NCBI RefSeq assembly: GCF_000342005.1
Contig: NZ_AOHO01000019.1
Span: forward strand, 62,001 to 126,000
Length of the DNA: 64,000 nt
DNA from: Amycolatopsis decaplanina DSM 44594
Lineage (GTDB): Bacteria; Actinomycetota; Actinomycetes; Mycobacteriales; Pseudonocardiaceae
Direction of reading: 5' to 3'
Part shown: one piece after another, positions 7,687-15,557 of the stretch
How the letters are laid out: the number at the start of each line of letters is the position of its first letter
How positions within the stretch are numbered: position 1 is the first letter of the stretch
Notes under the pieces: model-generated
The model's database searches: none
Told to the model about the DNA's origin: nothing
What the model saw: the letters and a program-made list of their open reading frames with translations, nothing else
Made by a program: the position numbers and the translations under genes

Positions 7687-8679
7687 GAGCCGGAATTCCA
7701 GCAGACTGCGCTGTTCGGTCAGCGTGGTGACCGAGTCGAAGACCAGGCCGTGTGCGGCGGCGAGCTCACGGAGTTCGTCGAGGCGCCGCTCGCGGCCGCC
7801 ATAAAGCACGAGCATGACCAGGTCCCACTCGGTCTGCGCCCCGAGTCCGCCGACCGCCTCGATGACGAGGACCCGGCCCGCGGGGTGGGCCGCCTCGGCG
7901 CAGCGGGCCAGGACGCGATGGGCGTGCTCGTCGTCCCAGTCGTGGAGGATGTCGGACAGCAGATAGGCGTCCGCCCCGCCCGGGAGCGGGTCGAAGAAGC
8001 TGCCCGCGGTCACCTCGGCCCGGTCTTCGAGCCCCTGCTCGCGCATCTCCTTCTCGGCGACCGCCGCGGTGGGCGCGAGATCGACGAGATGGCCGCGCAT
8101 CGAGGGGTTGGCCTTCAGGATCGCGGCGAGCAGGCTGCCGTGACCCCCGCCGACATCGACGAGCGTGCCGAACCGGGACCAGTCGAACCCGGCGACGAAC
8201 CTCGGTACCTGCGTCAGGAACCGCTGGGTCATCTGCCGGTCGAATGTCTCCCGCAGATGGGGATTCTCGGCGAGATCGGCCCAGAAGTCCTTGCCGTAGC
8301 GGCGAATGTAGCCCGCCTGGCCGGTGGCGATGCTGTGCGCGAGTTCGACGAACGCCAGTTCGCCCCGCCCGCCGGCCGCGTTCATGTCCAGGAGTCCGGC
8401 GAGACCGTTTCCCGCGTCGGCGCGGAGTTTCGCTCCGTACTCGGTGGTGCGATAGCCGGTCGATGTCCGTTCGAGGACACCGAGCGTGGTCAGATGCCCC
8501 AGAAGCAGATCGAGCGCCAGCGGGGATTGGCCGAGTTCCGCCGCCAGGTCGACGGCGGCCGCGCCTTCGCCGGACAGCCGGTCCGGCAGTCCCAGTGTCA
8601 CCGCGACCCGCAGCGCCATCGGCGTCGCGAGCCCGGCCAGCCGGAGGAATTCCTGTCTGTCCTTGTCATGAGTGGTCAC
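7672..8679 (-). CDS. SAM-dependent O-methyltransferase (acetylserotonin/hydroxyneurosporene type)
   Basis: About 335 residues. The N-terminal dimerisation winged helix (FLRLAGLATPMALRVAVTLGL, then ELGQSPLALDLLLGHLTTLG) precedes a Rossmann fold with the SAM motif VDVGGGHGSLL, later GGADAYLLSDILHDWDDEHA and the VLVIEAVG strand. HDWDDE contains the His that acts as general base in plant-type O-methyltransferases. Such enzymes often methylate phenols in antibiotic pathways, yet no other biosynthetic genes stand here. The start is uncertain: GTG 8679 gives the usual N-terminus, while TTG 8706 would add nine residues. Confidence 0.88.
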   Translation of the reverse strand: MTTHDKDRQEFLRLAGLATPMALRVAVTLGLPDRLSGEGAAAVDLAAELGQSPLALDLLLGHLTTLGVLERTSTGYRTTEYGAKLRADAGNGLAGLLDMNAAGGRGELAFVELAHSIATGQAGYIRRYGKDFWADLAENPHLRETFDRQMTQRFLTQVPRFVAGFDWSRFGTLVDVGGGHGSLLAAILKANPSMRGHLVDLAPTAAVAEKEMREQGLEDRAEVTAGSFFDPLPGGADAYLLSDILHDWDDEHAHRVLARCAEAAHPAGRVLVIEAVGGLGAQTEWDLVMLVLYGGRERRLDELRELAAAHGLVFDSVTTLTEQRSLLEFRLQDIP

Positions 8680-8863
8680 GACTGCCCACTTTGGCAGCAC
8701 GGTCAACCGACTTACGGTGTCAGCGTCCGCCCGGCTCGCCGAGCGTTTCGCTCACCCAACCGGGGCTGACGGCGTTGAGCGGGAAGCGGGGTGCACGGTG
8801 TGCCCGCGTGCGGTGAGCGCTTCGGAGACCGCGGCCCCGACCGTCCCGGTGGCGTCTCTCCTT

Positions 8864-9637
8864 TCAAGGTCGGGTGAGAGGTTCTGTTTCGTAAGCCCGG
8901 TGCAGCGCCTCGACGAACGACGGCGCATCCGGCAGCGGCGCCGGGCCGATCCGGTGCACCGCGATCCCCGGCGTCCACGAATTCATGACCACCGCGCCCG
9001 CCAGTCCCGGCAGGTCGGCGAGCGTGACCTCCTGGACCCGTTGCGGCACACCGAGCTCCCCCAGCCGTCGCCGGACGATGCCCATCGTGGTTCCCTCCAA
9101 CAGGGCGGCGTCGGGCCACACCACCGTATCGCCGTCGGAGAAGGCGAGGTTCCAGATCGTCGCCTCGCTCAGCCTGCCCCGGCGATCGACGAACGCCGCG
9201 TCGTCGAAACCTTCGTCGACGGCCCGCCGCCGGAAGTAGGTCTTCGCCATCTCACCGGTGTGCTTGAGGGCGGGCAGGACGCGCTCGTGGTCGACGGCCG
9301 TCAGCGCCAGCGGCCCGGCCGGACCCGAAGCCGGGGGCCGGGTGCGCACCAGGACTTCGAGATCACCCGGCAGATGGATCGTCACGGTGAGGGAGACGTC
9401 GGCAGGACCGGCCTTCAGCGCCTCGCGCACGTACGAGCGGATCCGGTCGTCGGGCAGGGCGTCGCCGAACAGCTCCAGCGAGGCGGTCCGGAGCCGGTCC
9501 AGATGCAGGTCGAGACCGCGGACCCGGCCGTCACGCACTTGCATGGCCGTGAAGTGGGCGAAACCGGCGAAGGCGAGGGGCGCCAGGTCTTCGGCGGTCG
9601 CCGTCCGGCCGTTCCGCTGCGCGACATGAGGACACAT
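8864..9637 (-). CDS. Class IV PLP-dependent aminotransferase family protein
   Basis: 257 residues from ATG 9637. Family marks are the lysine in HTGEMAKTYFRR, the RLSEATIWNLAF segment (matching the SExxxxNLF signature) and LLEGTTMGIVRR near the phosphate-binding end. Related enzymes are branched-chain aminotransferase, D-amino-acid aminotransferase and aminodeoxychorismate lyase (PabC). The short length and the absence of a pab gene nearby leave the reaction open. It is divergent from the DinB-like gene with a short gap. It is an ordinary-looking, intact gene. Confidence 0.82.
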   Translation of the reverse strand: MCPHVAQRNGRTATAEDLAPLAFAGFAHFTAMQVRDGRVRGLDLHLDRLRTASLELFGDALPDDRIRSYVREALKAGPADVSLTVTIHLPGDLEVLVRTRPPASGPAGPLALTAVDHERVLPALKHTGEMAKTYFRRRAVDEGFDDAAFVDRRGRLSEATIWNLAFSDGDTVVWPDAALLEGTTMGIVRRRLGELGVPQRVQEVTLADLPGLAGAVVMNSWTPGIAVHRIGPAPLPDAPSFVEALHRAYETEPLTRP

Positions 9638-9690
9638 GTCCGCACCGTAAACCGGTTGCGGCCGCCATGCCCGAAGGGAGGATCCGGCGG

Positions 9691-10215
9691 GTGTCCGCAT
9701 CGCGTTCCGGACTGACGCGCTGGCAGTTCGATCTGACCTGGTCGTTGTTCGAATACCACCTCGCCGATCTGGAGCCGGAGGACTTCCTCTGGGAACCAGC
9801 GGCTCTCTGCTGGACGATACGACCGGACGGCACACCTGACTGGGCCGATACCGAACCGGATCCCATCCCGGTCCCCACGATCGCCTGGCTCACCTGGCAC
9901 ATCGGCTGGTGGTGGAGCGTCGCGCTGGACCACGCGAACGGGCGGACTCCGCGCGAGCGCGAGAAAATCGCCTGGCCCGGCGAAGAGTCCGCCATCGAAT
10001 GGGTGCGCGGCCTTCGCGACGAATGGCTGGCCGTGCTGGACCGGTTGGCCGACGACGACCTGGACGCACCTTCCGCCTACCCGTGGGGCGAGGAGGCCGG
10101 GCTGACCTTCGCCCACACAGTCGCCTGGGTGAACTCCGAACTGATGAAGAACGTCTCCGAGATCGGTCAGCTCAGGCTGCTGCGCCACGCCCGGGTCACG
10201 CCCGGCCCGGCGTGA
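9691..10215 (+). CDS. DinB-like four-helix protein
   Basis: 174 residues from GTG 9691, with GGGAGGA nine bases upstream; an in-frame ATG at 9667 lacks a site. The sequence starts with a DinB-type helix (LTWSLFEYHLADLEPEDF), then TIAWLTWHIGWWWSVALDHA with His residues expected to bind a metal, and FAHTVAWVNSELMKNVSEIG with a further His. DinB-like proteins include metal-dependent thiol transferases (mycothiol or bacillithiol dependent) and many uncharacterised members. In mycothiol-producing actinobacteria a thiol-linked role is possible. The last 20 bases overlap the convergent small gene that ends at 10196. Confidence 0.78.
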   Translation: MSASRSGLTRWQFDLTWSLFEYHLADLEPEDFLWEPAALCWTIRPDGTPDWADTEPDPIPVPTIAWLTWHIGWWWSVALDHANGRTPREREKIAWPGEESAIEWVRGLRDEWLAVLDRLADDDLDAPSAYPWGEEAGLTFAHTVAWVNSELMKNVSEIGQLRLLRHARVTPGPA

Positions 10216-10375
10216 TGCCGGGAATGGACTTCTGTTCACCCAGGAGCATCGAACTGACGACGAGGTAGTCGTCGAGCGCGTACAACGACCCTGCGAGCTT
10301 CACCCGGACCGGCGTTTGTCCTTTGTGCGCCGGCAAAGTCCGCTTCAGTTCGAGGACGGCGTCCTCGGAGTCCAC
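10196..10375 (-). CDS. Small protein resembling the C-terminal tail of DNA polymerase III alpha (DnaE)
   Basis: 59 residues from GTG 10375, with GAGGGGAG six bases upstream. The sequence runs AVLELKRTLPAHKGQTPVRV, then KLAG, YALDDYLVVSS and a LLGEQKSIPGI end. This pattern recalls, from memory, the last 60 residues of actinobacterial DnaE1 (LK..L..H.G.T.V.(V/I)KL ... L.V..S..L.GDLKALLG), which is a small domain after the OB fold. No polymerase gene adjoins. It is divergent from the LysR gene and overlaps the DinB-like gene end. It may be a stand-alone fold of the same family or an old gene fragment that stayed open. Function unknown. Confidence 0.6.
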   Translation of the reverse strand: MDSEDAVLELKRTLPAHKGQTPVRVKLAGSLYALDDYLVVSSMLLGEQKSIPGITPGRA

Positions 10376-10495
10376 CGGCCACTCCCCTCGGTTGTACGAT
10401 CCCGGCCCGACGCGGCGATTGGACCCAAGTCGCGCGGGCGTTGTCCGACAAGTGACACGCGGCCGGCGACAACCAAGGGTTGTAGGGAGTGCACA

Positions 10496-11461
10496 GTGGA
10501 GCTGGACTTGGGCGCGGTGCGCGCGTTCGTCGCTGTTGCCGAGGACCGGTACTTCAGCGAGGCGGCGATCCGGCTGGACATGAGCCAGCAGGCTGTCTCC
10601 AAACGCGTCGCGAAGCTCGAGACCGATCTCGGCGTGCGGCTGCTGTCGCGAACGCGCGGAGGCGCCGAGCCGACCGAAGACGGCGAGGAGTTCCTCAAGC
10701 ACGCTCGGGCGCTGATCAGCCTCGCCGACCAAGCCGTCGAGCGTCTTCAGGGCAGGCGACGTCCCCTGCGCGTCGACGTCCTCGGCACGCGGCTGGCGAC
10801 CATGGAGGTCATCCGCGCCTTCCATGCCGACCACGACGACGAACTGGAACTCGTCACGCCCGGGCTGGGCGCGGTGCGCCGGTCGATGCTGCCCGAGTCC
10901 GTCGATGCGGCGTTCGCCCGCGTCAGCACCGAACCGTCCCCGGGGATCGGCCGCACGCCCGCCTATCTGGAACCGGCGAACCTGCTGGTCGGGCGGCAGC
11001 ATCCGCTCGCACGGCGGCGAAAGGTGGCGATGGCGGAGCTCGAAGGACTGACGGCCTGGATGCCCTACAACGCGCGAGCCAGCGAATGGGCGGAGTTCTG
11101 GGCCGAACTGTGCCCGGCGTTCGGCATCCTGGTCGACACCGACGGCCCGAACTTCGGACTGGAACACCACATCGAGGTGCTCAGCGAGTCGAAGGACCGG
11201 CTGGGCTTCGTCGGCGCGAAGATGCACGTGCCCTGGCATCCGGACGTCGTCCAGATCCCGCTCGTCGACCCGACACCGGTGTACCCGTTTTCGCTGCTGT
11301 GGCGGCACGACAACCGGCATCCCACGCTGCCGCTGCTGATCGAGCACGTCCGCTCCGCCTACCGGCCCTTCGATCCGGAGCGGCAATGGCTCCCCGTGTC
11401 CGACTGGGAGGCCATGACCCGTGTGCACGATGCGCGAGGGGCCCTCGGTACGGAAAAGTGA
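10496..11461 (+). CDS. LysR family transcriptional regulator
   Basis: 321 residues from GTG 10496 after TAGGGAG. The N-terminal helix-turn-helix is standard: LGAVRAFVAVAEDRYFSEAA, IRLDMSQQAVSKRVAKLE, LGVRLLSRTRGG. The effector-binding domain (about 90-300) has LRVDVLGTRLATMEVIRAFH and later LGFVGAKMHVPW. It ends four bases before the molybdenum hydroxylase operon and on the same strand, which is unusual for LysR genes (commonly divergent). It is therefore probably co-transcribed with, and controls, the three hydroxylase genes. The effector is likely the hydroxylase substrate, an N-heterocycle or aldehyde, but this is inference. Confidence 0.88.
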   Translation: MELDLGAVRAFVAVAEDRYFSEAAIRLDMSQQAVSKRVAKLETDLGVRLLSRTRGGAEPTEDGEEFLKHARALISLADQAVERLQGRRRPLRVDVLGTRLATMEVIRAFHADHDDELELVTPGLGAVRRSMLPESVDAAFARVSTEPSPGIGRTPAYLEPANLLVGRQHPLARRRKVAMAELEGLTAWMPYNARASEWAEFWAELCPAFGILVDTDGPNFGLEHHIEVLSESKDRLGFVGAKMHVPWHPDVVQIPLVDPTPVYPFSLLWRHDNRHPTLPLLIEHVRSAYRPFDPERQWLPVSDWEAMTRVHDARGALGTEK

Positions 11462-11465
11462 GGCC

Positions 11466-13796
11466 ATGGGGCTGATCGGTGCGAGCGTGACCCGGCAGGA
11501 GGACGTCCGCCTGCTGACAGGGCGGGCGCAGTACATCGACGACGTGCGGCTGCCGGGGATGCTGGAAGCGGCTGTCCTCCGCAGTCCCCTGCCACACGCG
11601 CGGATCCTGCGCGTCGACACCACCGCGGCGGAAGCACATCCCGGCGTGTTCGCCGTGGTCACCGGTGAAGACGTGCGGGCGAGTACGAAGACACCCCAAC
11701 CGGTGATCTGGTCGAACCTGCCGGACATGCGGACGCCCGAAACCCACGCCCTGGCCATCGGCAAGGTGCGCTACCACGGCCAAGGTGTCGCGGCCGTCGC
11801 GGCGAAGGACCGGGCGACCGCCGAAGACGCGCTGGAACTGATCGAAGTCGAGTACGAGGAACTCCCCGCCGCCGGCACACTCGAACAGGCGCTGGCGGAC
11901 GACGCGCCGAAGCTTTATGAAGACTGGCCGGACAACATCGCCGGCACCGGGACCATCCCGATGGGTGACGTGGCCACCGCGTTCGCCGAAGCCGACGTCG
12001 TGCTCACCGAGTCGTTCCGGTTCGCCCGCCAGATGGGCACGCCGATCGAAACGCGGGGTGTGGTGGCGACCTGGGACCCGTTCACCGACCGGCTCGACGT
12101 CTGGCTCGCCACGCAGGCGCCCAACCTCGCGCGTGAACTGTTCGGCGAGGTCTTCGGGCTCTCGATGGACCGGATCCGCGTACGCACGCCCGACGTCGGC
12201 GGCGGCTTCGGGAACAAGTTCGACTTCTACGCCGAGGAAGTCGTCGCGGCGATCCTCTCGCGACGCACCGGCAAACCGGTCAAGCTCATCGAGGACCGCG
12301 CGGAGAGCTTCGTCGCCAACGCGCACTCGCGCGAGCAGAAGATCGACGTCGAACTCGCGGCCAAGGACGACGGCACGATCACCGGTCTGCGCGCCACCGT
12401 GTACGGCGTCCTCGGCGGCGTGCTCGGGACCGTCGGCGCCAGCCCGTGCTGGACGACGACCGCCCTGCTGACCGGGCCGTACGCCATCCCGAACGCGGAA
12501 CTGACCCTCGTCGCCGTGATGACGAACCGGTCGCCGTACGGATCGTTCCGCGGTTACGGGCTGCCGAAGGCGAACTTCGTGCACGAACACCTGGTGGAGC
12601 AGCTGGCGAAGCGTCTCGGCATGGACGCGCACGCGGTGCGGCGCAAGAACTTCATCCCGCCGGAGGCGTTCCCGTACCAGGGCCCGGTGTTCGTCTACGA
12701 CAGCGGCCGCTACGAGGACTGCCTGGATCTTTGCCTGAAGGCCGTCGAAGACGCGGGCTGGACGGAACGTCGCGGAAACGGCGTCGGTATCGGGTACGCG
12801 TTCCACAACGAACTGACCGGGTTCGGGCCGAGCAGGATCATCAACCTGGCCGGATTGGGGCACTCCGGGTTCGACGAGGAGGTCGTACGGGTCGACTCGA
12901 CCGGCCACGTGACCGTCCACACCGGACTGTCCGCGATCGGACAGGGCATCCACACGACGCTGGCGCAGGTGGCCGCGCATACGCTCGGCGTCCCGCTCGA
13001 CCATGTCACCGTGCTCTCCGGGGACACCCAGAGCTGCCCATACACCGGCTACGGCACGGCGGCGAGCCGCGGCGCGGCTGTCGGCGGCGCGGCCGTGCTG
13101 AACGCGTCGGCCCGGCTGCGGGCGAAGATCCTGCGGGTGGCCGGGCACATGCTGGAGGCCTCCCCCGGCGATCTGTCCCTTGAGGACGGTGTCGTTTCGG
13201 TGAAAGGCGTACCTGGCAGGCAGGTCACCCTCGCCGCGATCGGCGACGCGGCGTACCGGCGGCTGAACGGCGTCTGGCCCGAGGACGAGACGCCGACGCT
13301 GGAGGAACGCGAGGTCTACGATCCGGTCAACGTCGCGACCTCTTTCGGTTGCACCGCGGTCCTCGCCGAAGTCGACAGGGAGACCGGCGTGGTGACGCTG
13401 CTGGATTATCTGATCGCGCACGATTGCGGCACCGTCATCAATCCGACGATCGTGGACGGGCAGTTGCACGGCGGTGCGGCGCAGGCGATCGGCGGGGCGC
13501 TGTACGAGGAACTGGTCTACGGCGCCGACGGACGGATGGCGACCACGTCGTTCACCGGGTATCTACTGCCGACGGCGACCGAGATCCCGCCGTTCTCCGT
13601 GTCGCATATGACGACGCCCGCCGAGCATGTTCCCGGTGGGTTCAAGGGGATGGGGGAAGCGGGTGTGATCGGCGGCGGCGCGGCGATCGCGCACGCGATC
13701 GAGGACGCGCTGCGCGAATACGACGTCGACATCACTTCGCTGCCGATCACGCCGCCACGGCTGCTTGCCGCGCTGAAACGGGGAGCTGCCCGGTGA
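11466..13796 (+). CDS. Molybdenum hydroxylase large subunit (xanthine dehydrogenase/CO dehydrogenase family)
   Basis: 776 residues from ATG 11466. It binds the molybdenum-pterin cofactor and hydroxylates a carbon centre with water. The aldehyde oxidase/xanthine dehydrogenase a/b hammerhead lies at about 15-125 (TGRAQYIDDVRLPGMLEAAV). The cofactor motif GGGFGNK is at about 245, and the active-site loop reads SPYGSFRGYG near 356. GMGEAGVIGGG near 727 holds the conserved glutamate. Real CoxL proteins have AYxCSFR or AYRGAGR loops, so this is not a CO dehydrogenase. It overlaps the FAD subunit gene by four bases. The substrate is unknown. Confidence 0.9.
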   Translation: MGLIGASVTRQEDVRLLTGRAQYIDDVRLPGMLEAAVLRSPLPHARILRVDTTAAEAHPGVFAVVTGEDVRASTKTPQPVIWSNLPDMRTPETHALAIGKVRYHGQGVAAVAAKDRATAEDALELIEVEYEELPAAGTLEQALADDAPKLYEDWPDNIAGTGTIPMGDVATAFAEADVVLTESFRFARQMGTPIETRGVVATWDPFTDRLDVWLATQAPNLARELFGEVFGLSMDRIRVRTPDVGGGFGNKFDFYAEEVVAAILSRRTGKPVKLIEDRAESFVANAHSREQKIDVELAAKDDGTITGLRATVYGVLGGVLGTVGASPCWTTTALLTGPYAIPNAELTLVAVMTNRSPYGSFRGYGLPKANFVHEHLVEQLAKRLGMDAHAVRRKNFIPPEAFPYQGPVFVYDSGRYEDCLDLCLKAVEDAGWTERRGNGVGIGYAFHNELTGFGPSRIINLAGLGHSGFDEEVVRVDSTGHVTVHTGLSAIGQGIHTTLAQVAAHTLGVPLDHVTVLSGDTQSCPYTGYGTAASRGAAVGGAAVLNASARLRAKILRVAGHMLEASPGDLSLEDGVVSVKGVPGRQVTLAAIGDAAYRRLNGVWPEDETPTLEEREVYDPVNVATSFGCTAVLAEVDRETGVVTLLDYLIAHDCGTVINPTIVDGQLHGGAAQAIGGALYEELVYGADGRMATTSFTGYLLPTATEIPPFSVSHMTTPAEHVPGGFKGMGEAGVIGGGAAIAHAIEDALREYDVDITSLPITPPRLLAALKRGAAR

Positions 13797-14641
13797 AGGC
13801 CGCGCCGTTCGAATATTTCCGGGCTTCATCACTCGACGAGGCCGTCGAAGCGCTGGGCACTCCGGACGCCCGGGTGCTGGCAGGCGGACAGAGCCTGGTG
13901 CCGTTGCTGAACCTGCGTCAGGCGCGGCCCTCGCTGGTGGTCGACATCAACCGCGTCGACGAGCTTTCCTTCCTGCGCGAGGAGAACGGGCGGCTGGAGA
14001 TCGGGGCGCTCACCCGGCACCGCTTTGCCGAGACGTCCGCCGTCGTCCGGTCCGAAGTGCCGCTGCTCGCCGAGGCACTCGGCTACGTGGGGCACGTGGC
14101 CATCCGGAACCGGGGCACGATCGGCGGCAGTCTCGCGCACGCCGATCCGGCCGCGGAACTGCCCGCGGTGATGGTCGCGCTCGACGCCGGCTTCACCGTC
14201 CACGGACCGGACGGCGAACGGATCGTCGCCGCCCGGGACTTCTTCCTCGGCCCGCATCGAACGGCGTTGGCCCCCGGCGAACTGCTGACCCGGATTTCGG
14301 TGCCGCCGCATCGAGGCGGCTGGGCGGTCGAGGAACTGAGCAGGCGAAGCCGCGATCTCGCGCTGGTCGCCGTCTTCGTGACCGTGACGATGTCCGGCGA
14401 CGTCTGCGAATCCGCGCGGATCGCCGTCGCGGGTGCCGGCCCGACGCCGATCCGGCCCCTCACCGCCGAAAAGTCACTCGCCGGCGGCCCCTTGACGGAC
14501 GACGCCATCGCTCTTGCCGCGGAGCTCGTCGCCACGGAGACCGATCCGCCCGGCGACCTCCACGCCCCGGCCGGGTATCGACGGGAGATGGCCGCCGTCC
14601 TCACCCGGCGGGCGATCACGCGAGCGAAGGAGAGCGCATGA
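13793..14641 (+). CDS. Molybdenum hydroxylase FAD-binding medium subunit
   Basis: 282 residues from GTG 13793, overlapping the large-subunit stop (GTGA). FAD-binding motifs typical of CoxM/XdhB are present: VLAGGQSLVPLLNLRQARPS near residue 30, and HVAIRNRGTIGGSLAHADPA near 105, which holds the second FAD-binding segment. The C-terminal CO dehydrogenase flavoprotein domain (about 175-280) is complete. It passes electrons from the iron-sulfur subunit to NAD or another acceptor. The following gene overlaps by ATGA, giving strict translational coupling of the three subunits. Confidence 0.92.
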   Translation: MKAAPFEYFRASSLDEAVEALGTPDARVLAGGQSLVPLLNLRQARPSLVVDINRVDELSFLREENGRLEIGALTRHRFAETSAVVRSEVPLLAEALGYVGHVAIRNRGTIGGSLAHADPAAELPAVMVALDAGFTVHGPDGERIVAARDFFLGPHRTALAPGELLTRISVPPHRGGWAVEELSRRSRDLALVAVFVTVTMSGDVCESARIAVAGAGPTPIRPLTAEKSLAGGPLTDDAIALAAELVATETDPPGDLHAPAGYRREMAAVLTRRAITRAKESA

Positions 14642-15099
14642 TCACGGTCACCCTGACGGTGAACGGCCGGACCTATCGCGCCGGCTGCGAACCGCGGCGG
14701 ACGCTGGCCGACTTCCTGCGCCACGACCTGGGCTTCACCGGGGTGCACGTCGGCTGCGAACACGGCGTCTGCGGCTCGTGCACGATCACCCTCGACGGCG
14801 CGACCGCGCGTTCGTGCTGCCTGCTGGCGGCGCAGGTGGACGGGTCGGAAATCGTCACCGTCGAGGGACTGGCGGCGGATGGCGAACTGCATCCGCTGCA
14901 GGAGTCGTTCCGGAAGCACCACGGGCTGCAGTGCGGTTTCTGCACGCCCGGGATGCTGGCGACGGCGATGGAGTTGCTGAAGGAGAACCCGGATCCGACG
15001 GACGCCGAGATCCGGCAGGGGCTCTCGGGGAACCTGTGCCGGTGCACGGGGTACCAGTTCATCGTGGACGCCATCCGGGACGCGGCCCCTGGCCGGTGA
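14638..15099 (+). CDS. Molybdenum hydroxylase 2Fe-2S small subunit
   Basis: 153 residues. All eight cluster cysteines are present: C40, C45, C48 and C60 (VGCEHGVCGSC ... C) bind the plant-ferredoxin-type cluster, and C99, C102, C134 and C136 (CGFC ... LCRC) bind the second cluster in the helical domain. The subunit transfers electrons between the molybdenum cofactor and FAD. It closes the operon LysR, large, medium, small. No XdhC-type or MobA-type maturation gene is next to it, so cofactor loading must rely on genes elsewhere. Confidence 0.93.
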   Translation: MITVTLTVNGRTYRAGCEPRRTLADFLRHDLGFTGVHVGCEHGVCGSCTITLDGATARSCCLLAAQVDGSEIVTVEGLAADGELHPLQESFRKHHGLQCGFCTPGMLATAMELLKENPDPTDAEIRQGLSGNLCRCTGYQFIVDAIRDAAPGR

Positions 15100-15103
15100 A
15101 GGA

Positions 15104-15442
15104 TCACCACTCGTCGTCGATGTGCCCCCGCAGCTCCTTCGCGACCCGCAGGGGGAGGGCGAGAAGCACGCCCTCGAGCATTTTCCTCGCCTCCCAGGGA
15201 TCGCCGCAGCTTTCCCACACGCCACAGCCCTCGGTTTCGACCCGAAGCCGCCGGTACGGGTCCGCGGCGAACTCTCTCCAGAGACGGAGAGCGGTCCAGG
15301 TCGCACCGGGACCGAGGTAGCTCCGGGAACGTTCGAGAGGGGCGATCCCGGCAGCGAGCGCGGGCGAGAAGCCTTCACCTGATTCGGTCGGGCAACGCTG
15401 CGGCAACTCTTGCCGGACCCGAGCGGGCGCCCTACGCGGCAT
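15104..15442 (-). CDS. Conserved hypothetical protein (112 residues)
   Basis: Starts at ATG 15442 after AAGGGCG and converges on the hydroxylase operon with a four-base gap. The C-terminal 65 residues look conserved: TALRLWREFAADPYRRLRVE, EGCGVWESCGDPWEARKMLE, LALPLRVAKELRGHI. Charged helices dominate, with a Cys pair (EGCGVWESCGD) that might bind metal or form a disulfide. There is no signal peptide or membrane span. I recall similar hypothetical proteins in Pseudonocardiaceae but know no function. Confidence 0.7.
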   Translation of the reverse strand: MPRRAPARVRQELPQRCPTESGEGFSPALAAGIAPLERSRSYLGPGATWTALRLWREFAADPYRRLRVETEGCGVWESCGDPWEARKMLEGVLLALPLRVAKELRGHIDDEW

Positions 15443-15489
15443 CGCCCTTCAGGAAATTCGTCACCTGATCATCGTGCCACAACCCCAAA

Positions 15490-15544
15490 GTCCGTGAAGG
15501 CCTCCTTCCCTACCTTCAAAGTAGGGAAGGAGGCCTTCACGGAC
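15490..15544. repeat. 55-base perfect palindrome, likely terminator
   Basis: Arms GTCCGTGAAGGCCTCCTTCC + CTA mirror each other around a nine-base loop (CCTTCAAAG). It lies downstream of the lysozyme gene (minus strand, stop at 15558) and upstream of the 112-residue protein gene. It shares the GTGAAGGCC core with 2900-2954. Confidence 0.75.
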
Positions 15545-15557
15545 TTCCGAGCCCGGC

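Noticed and set aside
11181..13469. A 762-codon open frame on the minus strand opposite the hydroxylase large subunit
   Set aside because: High-GC shadow: composition is Arg/Gly/Val/Asp-rich, shows no domain, and the opposite strand carries clear cofactor motifs in the same region.
11466..13796. Carbon monoxide dehydrogenase (CoxL) assignment
   Set aside because: The characteristic AYxCSFR loop is absent; only the wider hydroxylase family is supported.
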